DNA from: Dasania marina DSM 21967 | GTDB lineage: Bacteria > Pseudomonadota > Gammaproteobacteria > Pseudomonadales > Dasaniaceae | Assembly (NCBI RefSeq): GCF_000373485.1 | Contig: NZ_KB891576.1 | Span: 186,001 to 250,000 of the forward strand | DNA: 64,000 bases | Reading direction: 5' to 3' | Part shown: one piece after another, positions 39,004-46,027 of the stretch | How the letters are laid out: each line of letters begins with the position of its first letter | Numbering within the stretch: position 1 is the first letter of the stretch | Notes under the pieces: model-generated | Databases searched by the model: none | The model's input: the letters and a program-made list of their open reading frames with translations, nothing else | What the model was told of the DNA's origin: nothing | Program-made: the position numbers and the translations under genes

Positions 39004-39264
39004 TTAACAAGCGTGAGGAGGTGCGCGTATAGCATCAGCACTGCGCTGGGCAGGCTGTAAATAGGAACGGTAGGTTTGTAGTGAGGATTGCGGCAGTAAC
39101 ACCGCCAATTGATAATCGGCAGCATTGGCCACCGCTGCCGTTGTACCGGAGTGTAAACAAATAACACAATCCAGTTCAACCGACGCATCTGCATGATAAT
39201 GCTCGGCACTGACAAAAGAGGCCAGCAGTATAAGCAGCGATAAAGCACAGGCTTTTAAAAACAT
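39004..39264 (-). CDS. Small exported His/Cys protein next to the ZnuD-like receptor
   Basis: An 86-residue protein with a signal peptide (MFLKACALSLLILLASFVSA) directly followed by EHYHADASVELDCVICLHSG, which holds a His-x-His pair and a CxxC motif; the end has PPHAC. The pattern suggests periplasmic metal binding, in keeping with a zinc receptor gene 123 bp downstream on the same strand. A GTG at 39276 is also in frame; I chose the ATG. Similar small Cys/His proteins sit beside TonB receptors in other bacteria (DUF2946-like, from memory). A competing frame at 38991-39248 lacks a signal peptide. Confidence 0.65.
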   Translation of the reverse strand: MFLKACALSLLILLASFVSAEHYHADASVELDCVICLHSGTTAAVANAADYQLAVLLPQSSLQTYRSYLQPAQRSADAIRAPPHAC

Positions 39265-39453
39265 TGCAGGGTTCACAATAGCGTATCAATTAAACAACGA
39301 GCGGCGAGCTTAGCAAATAATACTTGCGGTATATAGCCCTATATACAAAAACCATACACACACTCACTACCCAACCACTATTTGTGGTTTCACCCTAGCG
39401 CTAGGGCAGTTATCATTAGCACACATTCATCACCTCTACTAAAGATCTACGCT

Positions 39454-40119
39454 ATGACTGCCACACTAGACTGTATAAAAATCGAACCTCGCCTACCCGC
39501 CCAAGCCAGCATCATTTGGCTGCACGGCTTAGGTGCCGACGGCAATGATTTTGTGCCCATAGTGCCCGAGCTACACCTACCCGATGAGTTGGCCATACGC
39601 TTTATCTTCCCCAATGCTCCTTCCATACCGGTGACTATTAACAACGGCCACGTAATGCCCGCTTGGTATGACATTTTAGAAATGAACATAGATCGTAAAG
39701 TGGACAGCCAGCAGTTACGGGCCTCCGCGCAAGCGATACAAGTATTGATACAGCAAGAAATAGACAGCGGCATAGCTAGCAGCAATATTATTTTGGCGGG
39801 CTTCTCACAGGGCGGCGCCGTGTGTTATGAGGCTGCGCTAAGCTTTGGCCAACCCTTGGCTGGCCTACTTGCCCTCTCCACCTATTTTGCCACCGCCGAC
39901 AGCATAGCCACTAACCAGACACACAAAACCCTGCCTATACAAATTTTTCACGGCAGCCAAGATAACGTAGTACCCGAACAGCTGGGCCAAAAAGCCCACC
40001 AACATCTGCAAAGCCTAGGCTTTAACAGCCAGTATCAAAGCTTTGCCATGGACCACGCCGTTTGCCAACAAGAGATAATAGCAATAGGGACATGGATAAA
40101 AGGCTGTTTACAAAAATAA
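39454..40119 (+). CDS. Carboxylesterase / phospholipase (alpha/beta hydrolase, EstB type)
   Basis: A 221-residue serine hydrolase of the acyl-protein-thioesterase-like carboxylesterase family. It contains WLHGLGADGNDFVPI near the oxyanion hole, the nucleophile elbow GFSQGG, the Asp in GSQDNVVP, and the His in MDHAVC; the catalytic triad is complete. The frame extends to 39382, but the family begins near MTATLDCIKIEP, so I start at 39454. There is no signal peptide, so it is cytosolic. Natural substrate unknown. Confidence 0.88.
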   Translation: MTATLDCIKIEPRLPAQASIIWLHGLGADGNDFVPIVPELHLPDELAIRFIFPNAPSIPVTINNGHVMPAWYDILEMNIDRKVDSQQLRASAQAIQVLIQQEIDSGIASSNIILAGFSQGGAVCYEAALSFGQPLAGLLALSTYFATADSIATNQTHKTLPIQIFHGSQDNVVPEQLGQKAHQHLQSLGFNSQYQSFAMDHAVCQQEIIAIGTWIKGCLQK

Positions 40120-40542
40120 AATTAACAAATTGAAAACAACTAGTGATTTTTGTCAAAAAAAGTTTATAAAAAAACTAATATTATTACTTGACGAAACCAG
40201 CGCTACTGCATTAACTTGCAGTAAGACTTTTTAAAAAGATAGTTTTTCAAAAACTGCCATTAACAACAAACATTACGAATACGGCGTTTACTATCTTTAT
40301 ACCATTGTAATTTTGCTAACATAAAAAATTCACACTATTTTATGCTAGCAAAAACAACACCAAGCTATTCGTGAGCTTCGCCGCTCACAGTATTTACTAC
40401 GCTGCTTTTTTACTAACAAAAACAAAAAATAAAGCGCGCAAACAAGACATGTACACGTTGGCAGTTTTTTAATTTTCTTACGGGTAATAGTGACCACCAC
40501 TATCCCGTAGCAAAGTGTTAAACCCAAACGGAGAGTGTCATT
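40120..40542. other. AT-rich intergenic region before phoH with several hairpins
   Basis: The 423 bp hold no plausible gene on the plus strand. Besides the inverted repeat listed at 40311-40353, there is ACTGCA/TGCAGT near 40207 and GTGAGC/GCTCAC near 40372. A possible -35 (TTGACG near 40189) was seen, but no convincing -10. It could be a long structured leader of phoH or carry a small RNA. Confidence 0.5.
40311..40353. repeat. 16-bp inverted repeat upstream of phoH
   Basis: TTTTGCTAACATAAAA at 40311-40326 is complementary to TTTTATGCTAGCAAAA at 40338-40353 at 15 of 16 positions, with an 11-base loop. It lies 190 bp before phoH. No T-tract follows, so it is not a plain terminator. Confidence 0.75.
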
Positions 40543-41331
40543 ATGGCGAAAAGAAACCATGCGAAACGCAACCCTCACCCCAGCGAGGCCGATACTAGAC
40601 GCGGCCACAAACGCACCCGCGCATCGCGGCGCGACCACCCTCAAAGTGCAGAAATTTTAGAACTCAACGCGCATTATCTGGAAACCGCTTACAGCCCAAA
40701 GCGCGTCAAAACGCCCCTGCAAGCCAAAACTCCCGCCCAAAAACGCTATATCAATGCCATTAACAACCACTGCCTCACCTTTGGTACTGGCCCTGCAGGC
40801 ACGGGTAAAAGTTATTGCGCCGCCGCCCTAGCTGCAACCGCCTTAGAAAGTGGCACCATAGAGCGTATTATTTTAACCCGTCCTGCGGTTGAAGCCGGTG
40901 AGCAACTAGGCTTTTTGCCCGGTGCCGTAGACGATAAATTTGCCGTCTACATCGACGCCTTCAGGGACATACTCAATGAGCGCTTAGGAGCAGGCGCCGT
41001 AGACTACGGCCTCAGGCATGGCCGCATAGTCGCTGCCCCGCTGGCTTATATGCGCGGTAAAACTTTTAACCAAAAAACCTTTGTTATTTTAGATGAGGCG
41101 CAAAATACTACTCCAGCACAAATGAAAATGTTTTTAACCCGCATAGGTGAAGACTGCAAGGTAGTGATTAACGGCGATATACTGCAAAGCGATATACGGG
41201 GCGAGAATGGCCTAGCCGACGCCATCAAGCGTGTACAAGGATTGAACAGCGTTTATGTACACCGCTTTGAGCGCGACGACATCGTGCGCAGCGGATTAGT
41301 AAGAGAGCTTATAGATCGCTACGAAAACTAA
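40543..41331 (+). CDS. phoH: PhoH-like ATPase
   Basis: A 262-residue P-loop protein of the PhoH family, predicted ATPases or helicases linked to phosphate stress and RNA metabolism. The N-terminal 60 residues are very basic (RNHAKRNPHPSEADTRRGHK), possibly for nucleic-acid binding. Walker A is GPAGTGKS near residue 85, Walker B is VILDEAQN near 183, and the sensor region GDILQSD is present. GGAGAG precedes the ATG. It has no KH or PIN domain. It differs from the longer PhoH in the miaB-ybeZ cluster (ybeZ), so this is the short, stand-alone type. Confidence 0.9.
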   Translation: MAKRNHAKRNPHPSEADTRRGHKRTRASRRDHPQSAEILELNAHYLETAYSPKRVKTPLQAKTPAQKRYINAINNHCLTFGTGPAGTGKSYCAAALAATALESGTIERIILTRPAVEAGEQLGFLPGAVDDKFAVYIDAFRDILNERLGAGAVDYGLRHGRIVAAPLAYMRGKTFNQKTFVILDEAQNTTPAQMKMFLTRIGEDCKVVINGDILQSDIRGENGLADAIKRVQGLNSVYVHRFERDDIVRSGLVRELIDRYEN

Positions 41332-41467
41332 GCCTTAAACCTAAACTTATTAATATTTACTCACCAGCTTGCCTATAGTCAGCTATTATCAATAATAAGT
41401 GCCGCTTATATAAACCTATTTTTAAGCGGCCTCACTCTTTCTTATCGTTGATGGCATTAAGCTTATT

Positions 41468-42823
41468 ATGGAAAAAATCAAACGCGTTTTTATTCGCCCC
41501 AATAGCAGTTTAAATCTTCTTTCTCACCGCGAAATTGACGGCCTTAGCAACCCCGACAACCAAATACACGCCCTCTTTAAACAATGTGCACTAGCCGTGT
41601 TAAACACCGGCGCTGAAGACGATGATGCCACCAAACTTACCAAGGCCTTTAGCGATTTTAGTATACGCGCCATACCTGAATCCAGAGGCATAAAACTGGT
41701 GGTAGAAAATGCCCCCGCCCATGCCTTTGTTAATGGCAGAATGATTAACGGCATTCAAGACCACTTATTTTCAGTATTGCGCGACATCGTCTACACCCAC
41801 CATAAAATCACCAGCGGTGGCCGCTTCGACTTTAGCAGTGGCGACGGTATTACCGATGCGGTGTTTCGTATCTTGCGCAATGCCGGGGTGGTAAAACCCA
41901 ACCGTGCCCCTAATTTAATGGTGTGCTGGGGCGGCCATGCCATACAGCGCAATGAGTACGACTACACCAAAGATGTGGGCTACCAATTAGGTTTGCGTGG
42001 CTTTGATATAGCCACCGGTTGCGGCGTAGGCGCCATGAAAGGCCCTATGAAAGGTGCTGTTATAGGCCACGGCAAACAACAAATCCGCAATGGCCGTTAC
42101 TTGGGGATTACCGAACCGGGTATTATTGCTTCGGAATCACCCAACCCTACGGTCAATGAATTAGTGGTACTTCCGGATATAGAAAAACGTCTCGAAGCTT
42201 TTGTGCGCCTCTCCCACGGCATTATTGTGTTCCCCGGTGGCGCGGGCACCGCTGAAGAAGTGCTGTTTTTATTGGGCTTACTGATGCACCCGGATAATCG
42301 TGATATCCCTATGCCGTTAATCTTTACTGCGCCGGAAGAAAGTGCCGACTATTTTAAACTGTTAGATGCCTTTATCGCCGACACCCTAGGTGAGCAAGCT
42401 CAAAGCTTTTATCAAATTATTATTGGCGACCCCGAAAAAGTGGCGATACAGTGCTCCCAAGGTATAGAAAAAGTACATAAACATCGCCGCCTAACCAATG
42501 AGTCCTATGCCTATAACTGGCTGCTAACCATCCCCCATGAAATGCAACAGCCCTTCGACCCCAGCCACGACAATATGCGTAATTTAAAACTAGACCGCGA
42601 GCAACCCCCGCACTTATTAGCCGCCGAATTAAGACGCGCCTTTTCTGGCATAGTGGCAGGTAACGTTAAAGCCTGTGGCATAGAGCGGGTAAAAGCCCAC
42701 GGCCCTTTCCAGCTACAAGGCGACAAAAGCCTAATCCACGCGTTAAACGATTTACTCAGTAATTTTGTTAAACAAGGCAGGATGAAAATTAACGGAGAGT
42801 ATAAGCCTTGTTATAAGTTGTAG
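41468..42823 (+). CDS. ppnN: Nucleotide 5'-monophosphate nucleosidase PpnN (YgdH)
   Basis: A 451-residue LOG-family nucleosidase that splits pyrimidine and purine 5'-monophosphates to base and ribose 5-phosphate; in E. coli it responds to (p)ppGpp. The middle holds the Rossmann-like LOG core with GCGVGAMKGPMKGAV and the PGGAGTAEEVL motif; N- and C-terminal extensions match the YgdH layout, and the length matches E. coli (454). It stands alone and is convergent with a diguanylate cyclase gene, separated by a palindromic repeat. Confidence 0.95.
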   Translation: MEKIKRVFIRPNSSLNLLSHREIDGLSNPDNQIHALFKQCALAVLNTGAEDDDATKLTKAFSDFSIRAIPESRGIKLVVENAPAHAFVNGRMINGIQDHLFSVLRDIVYTHHKITSGGRFDFSSGDGITDAVFRILRNAGVVKPNRAPNLMVCWGGHAIQRNEYDYTKDVGYQLGLRGFDIATGCGVGAMKGPMKGAVIGHGKQQIRNGRYLGITEPGIIASESPNPTVNELVVLPDIEKRLEAFVRLSHGIIVFPGGAGTAEEVLFLLGLLMHPDNRDIPMPLIFTAPEESADYFKLLDAFIADTLGEQAQSFYQIIIGDPEKVAIQCSQGIEKVHKHRRLTNESYAYNWLLTIPHEMQQPFDPSHDNMRNLKLDREQPPHLLAAELRRAFSGIVAGNVKACGIERVKAHGPFQLQGDKSLIHALNDLLSNFVKQGRMKINGEYKPCYKL

Positions 42824-42825
42824 GC

Positions 42826-42898
42826 CAGTCGCTAGTTTATAGTCTCTAGTCTCTAGGTTTTAAAACTAGAGACTGTGATCTCAGTACTAGCGACTGTT
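42826..42898. repeat. CTAGTCGC-family nested palindrome between ppnN and the cyclase gene
   Basis: The outer arms CAGTCGCTAGT and ACTAGCGACTG enclose inner arms AGTCTCTAG and CTAGAGACT. The heptamer TAGTCTC occurs twice in tandem in the left arm. It fills the whole gap between two convergent genes and touches the last stop codon. Confidence 0.85.
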
Positions 42899-43577
42899 AC
42901 TCTTTATATTCCCCAAACATGCCCGATAGTGCTGCTTTCTCTTCCAGGCTTACCGAAAATTCTGGCTTGCGCTCTAGCACTTCGTGAACCACTTGGTTGC
43001 GGCCCTGATCTTTGGCTTGATACAGGCAGCGGTCAGCGCGCTCTACCAATTGCTGGGCGCTGATGCTGCCTTGTTGAGTCTCGTATAGCGCCACCCCCAA
43101 GCTGGCGGTGAGGCCTATATCTTGCCCTGCTACCATCACTGGCGTGAGCGCTATGGTTGCTCTAATACGCTCAGCTACCTGTAAGGCGGTGACTATATCA
43201 ATGGAAGGCAAAATCACGGCAAACTCTTCGCCGCCATATCGGCAAGAAGTGTCTAACTGCCTAGTCGTTTTGGATAAAATCTGAGCCGTGCTCACCAAGG
43301 CCTGGTTGCCCACCTCATGGCCCCAGCTATCGTTCACTTTTTTAAAGTGGTCCAAGTCCACCATAATCAAGGCCGTGGCTTGTTGGCTGCGGCGCGTGCG
43401 CTCCATTTCCTGCTCCAGCACCGCGGTGAAATGGCGAAAGTTATACAGCCCAGTTAAGCTGTCGGTGCGCACCTGCTGCTGTAAACCCGCAACTTCATGG
43501 CGCAGCGTAATCACCTCTTCGATAATAGGACAACTAGGCTCATTGACTGGGCATTGCGGGCTAGGCTGATTGGTCAC
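42897..43577 (-). CDS. Diguanylate cyclase without membrane sensor
   Basis: A 226-residue protein starting at GTG, with AGGA 7 bases upstream. A short N-terminal helix (VITLRHEVAGLQQQVRTDSLTG) that may form a coiled-coil dimer leads into a GGDEF domain. The active site is RYGGEEF and an RQLD inhibitory site lies five residues before it, so it should make c-di-GMP with feedback control. There is no sensor domain, only a Pro- and Cys-containing first 20 residues (CPVNEPSC). The signal is unknown. Confidence 0.9.
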   Translation of the reverse strand: MTNQPSPQCPVNEPSCPIIEEVITLRHEVAGLQQQVRTDSLTGLYNFRHFTAVLEQEMERTRRSQQATALIMVDLDHFKKVNDSWGHEVGNQALVSTAQILSKTTRQLDTSCRYGGEEFAVILPSIDIVTALQVAERIRATIALTPVMVAGQDIGLTASLGVALYETQQGSISAQQLVERADRCLYQAKDQGRNQVVHEVLERKPEFSVSLEEKAALSGMFGEYKE

Positions 43578-43880
43578 AAAGTGATCCTAGGGGGAAAGTT
43601 ATCATTAGCACACAATATAAATTTAACATGGGTGGATATCCAGTCTAATAGAATTATTTTTATACCCAGACAGTGCGGGTATTCACACCATGAAAATGCT
43701 AACTATAGAAGATATCCGCTAGCTACAGTTTGGGATACCCGCCCTAGTTAGGACAACGGCTAAGCTCTAGCGAGTAGCCTTACAGCTAGTCGGCTGTTAT
43801 TGACTTCGCCCTAGTGATAATAGCGGTAGCAACACCCAGCCTGGACGATTTTGAAGCTAAGCCCCGAATCGCCTTCTAAA
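43578..43880. other. Intergenic region, nothing firm
   Basis: The region upstream of the cyclase gene contains degenerate CTAGCGA/CTAGTCGG words near 43767-43792 but no hairpin, gene or promoter I can support. A 17-base word (GTTATCATTAGCACACA at 43598) also occurs at 39409, which may be chance. Confidence 0.4.
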
Positions 43881-44282
43881 CTAGTAATCAGTATCCGCCA
43901 TAGGCATGGCGCGACCGTTGGACAGACGCAACAGGCCGCGTATCAACCTGTACATCACCCACAGCCCCACCACCCAAAACATAATGATGCCCAAAGGTAT
44001 GCCTATTAAGGTAAACAATAGGGCAAAAGCGATAGCAAACCACAGTAGCGCATACCAAAAAGTGCGTATTTGCCAGCTAAAATGTGAAGCCAAATAACTA
44101 TCCTGCACCTCATCCTGCTTGGCATAGTTTAATATCACCGCAATCAGTGAAGGCCAACCGGTTAAAAAGGCGGTAACGATAAAAGCGGGCGTCATTAAGC
44201 CGCTAATGGCGCTAAACAAATGCAGGCAATAAATAACATAGGTGAAAGTCACTAGGTTGCCCTTGGGCGGTACATTATTCAT
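43881..44282 (-). CDS. DUF4870-like small membrane protein
   Basis: A 133-residue membrane protein with three or four hydrophobic segments. The piece SYLASHFSWQIRTFWYALLW and the later GLWVMYRLIRGLLRLSNGRAMP are characteristic of the DUF4870 (Tic20-like) group as I remember it. Function is unknown. It is the last gene of a same-strand run with the FKBP gene (29 bp apart) and the FHA gene. Confidence 0.8.
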   Translation of the reverse strand: MNNVPPKGNLVTFTYVIYCLHLFSAISGLMTPAFIVTAFLTGWPSLIAVILNYAKQDEVQDSYLASHFSWQIRTFWYALLWFAIAFALLFTLIGIPLGIIMFWVVGLWVMYRLIRGLLRLSNGRAMPMADTDY

Positions 44283-44311
44283 TACAGAACTCCGGCAGGT
44301 TGATTCAAAAG

Positions 44312-44800
44312 CTAGGGATTGATAGCTAACAGCTCTACTTCAAAAATCAGCGTAGAACCCGGTGGAATTTGACCCGCACCGCGGTTGCCGTAGGCCAAGT
44401 CACTGGGGATAAAAAAACGTTTCTTTTCACCTACCACCATGGTTTTTAAACCTTCGGTCCAGCCTTTAATCACCTGGTTTAAACCAAACTCTATAGCTTG
44501 ACCACGCTCTACCGAGCTATCAAACACTACGCCGTTAATCATAGTGCCGTGGTAATGCACTTTCACCCTATCGCTGGCGGCAGGATGCACTGTGCCGCTA
44601 CCCGCTTGTAATAGCACGTACTGCAAACCCGAATCCGTAGTCACTACCTCCTCGGCCTGGCCATTAGTACTTAAGAAATCTTTGCCTAATTGTAGGTTTT
44701 GCTCTGTAGCCTGGCTGTTGCCAGCAAAAAATTTATAGAGCAAAAACACCAACACGACAACAGCAATAATCACAATAACTTTAAACACGGCTCTTCCCAT
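44312..44800 (-). CDS. FKBP-type peptidyl-prolyl cis-trans isomerase, membrane-anchored
   Basis: A 162-residue protein with an N-terminal hydrophobic anchor (FKVIVIIAVVVLVFLLYKFF) and a C-terminal FKBP domain: VKVHYHGTMINGVVFDSSVERG, GWTEGLKTMVVGEKKRFFIPSDLAYG and PPGSTLIFEVELL. It catalyses proline isomerisation, probably in the periplasm. A TTG at 44803 is also in frame; the ATG at 44800 is preferred. The intact aromatic pocket residues suggest an active enzyme. Confidence 0.92.
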   Translation of the reverse strand: MGRAVFKVIVIIAVVVLVFLLYKFFAGNSQATEQNLQLGKDFLSTNGQAEEVVTTDSGLQYVLLQAGSGTVHPAASDRVKVHYHGTMINGVVFDSSVERGQAIEFGLNQVIKGWTEGLKTMVVGEKKRFFIPSDLAYGNRGAGQIPPGSTLIFEVELLAINP

Positions 44801-44844
44801 CAATTAATAAAGGCGATCAATAATTTAGCGCGAACTGTAACGGC

Positions 44845-45720
44845 TTATGCGCTGTAATGCCACAGCCCATAGGCCAATACCGCCACTGCCACTATTGCCA
44901 CCCCCCCCCACAGCCAAGTTTTGCTTGCGCTGGTTTGGCTTTGCGCCTCTATCTGCTGCTGACGCTGATCAATTTCGCTGAGGTCTAACGATTGGCTGGG
45001 GGTTTTGCGCTCGCGCTGCACGCGCTCTATGTCGGCTTGGGTAATAGCTGAGCGCACCATGGTCACATCCATAGCCACGTCTGTTTTAGCCGCCACGGGT
45101 GAATGCACCACAAAATCCAAAAAGGCGAAGCTCACAGTTTCGCCGCCGGTTAAAGTATATTCACTAACCCGTTCGCCATTAACAAAGCAGCCATTGGATG
45201 AGCCCAAATCTTTTAAATGCAGGGTGTCACCCAACACCGTTAACTCAGCATGCTTACGGGATAGGTGTTTAAAAGGAATAAATAAATTCACTGCTTTAGA
45301 GCGACCCAAAATGCTTTTATCGGTAATCAAAAAAGGCCGATCTTTTAATTTTGGATGTTCAGCAACCAACGTCCATACCGTGGGTTTTTTTACCGCGGCT
45401 TTGGGGCTGCTAGAAGCTGCGGCGCTAGCGCTGTGTTTTTTCGGGTCTATAACGAGCAAACGCTCGCCGCCTATGCGTATTTCATCCCCTTCCTGTAAGG
45501 TTTGGGCCTCGCTCAACTGCTGATTGTTCACATAGCAAACACAACCGGGTTGCGGCGTTAAGGTAATACTGTCATTACTCATGCTGATGTGCGCATGCAG
45601 CGCTTGAATGCCCAAGCCCGGTAAGGGCACATTGCAGCGGCTGTCGCTGCCTACGCTAAGCTGCTCACCAACTAACCAATAGCTACGCGAGGGTTTATCT
45701 TTAAGTTGTAGCTTTAACAT
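44845..45720 (-). CDS. Protein with two FHA domains and C-terminal membrane anchor
   Basis: A 291-residue protein. Two FHA domains are visible: a divergent one at residues about 1-90 (VGSDSRCNVPLPG) and a canonical one at about 120-205 (LGRSKAVNLFIPFKHLSRKHAEL, then KDLGSSNGCFVNGERV), which bind phosphothreonine peptides. A Gln-rich helix and one transmembrane segment (VAIVAVAVLAYGLWHYSA) close the protein. The frame reaches 45768, but the domain starts near 45720. It lies divergently beside the Ser/Thr kinase gene, so it is a likely reader or target of that kinase. Confidence 0.85.
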   Translation of the reverse strand: MLKLQLKDKPSRSYWLVGEQLSVGSDSRCNVPLPGLGIQALHAHISMSNDSITLTPQPGCVCYVNNQQLSEAQTLQEGDEIRIGGERLLVIDPKKHSASAAASSSPKAAVKKPTVWTLVAEHPKLKDRPFLITDKSILGRSKAVNLFIPFKHLSRKHAELTVLGDTLHLKDLGSSNGCFVNGERVSEYTLTGGETVSFAFLDFVVHSPVAAKTDVAMDVTMVRSAITQADIERVQRERKTPSQSLDLSEIDQRQQQIEAQSQTSASKTWLWGGVAIVAVAVLAYGLWHYSA

Positions 45721-46027
45721 AGTGGGCGTTGATCTCTTATCGTTGTTATAGAATGCCGGCTCCAGCATTTAAAATATAGCTTAAAAACCGTATAAGCTAT
45801 TCATTTAAAAGATCTTTTCTTAAAAGTGAGACCTATGCACCTTTGAAATATAGTGCCAAACGCCACCAAGGTCTACAATGATGTATCAACCCGTACCGCT
45901 TTTAGCAGCCACCGACGACCTATAAAAAGAACAGCACATGCCGGTAACTATGCCCTACAGATCAGACTACTGCTCAGACCATTGTCATCCCTGTTCATTC
46001 AACAGCTCATTGCAAAGGAGCAGTTGA
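45721..46027. other. Divergent region between the FHA gene and the kinase gene
   Basis: It should contain both promoters; I could not fix either. AAAGGAG at 46014-46020 is the kinase ribosome site. A 68-codon frame (45853-46059) overlaps the kinase start in another frame and is not supported. Confidence 0.5.

Noticed and set aside
39409-43614. 17-base word GTTATCATTAGCACACA at 39409 and 43598
   Set aside because: One exact pair of this length is not surprising in 64 kb, and the orientation relative to the genes differs.
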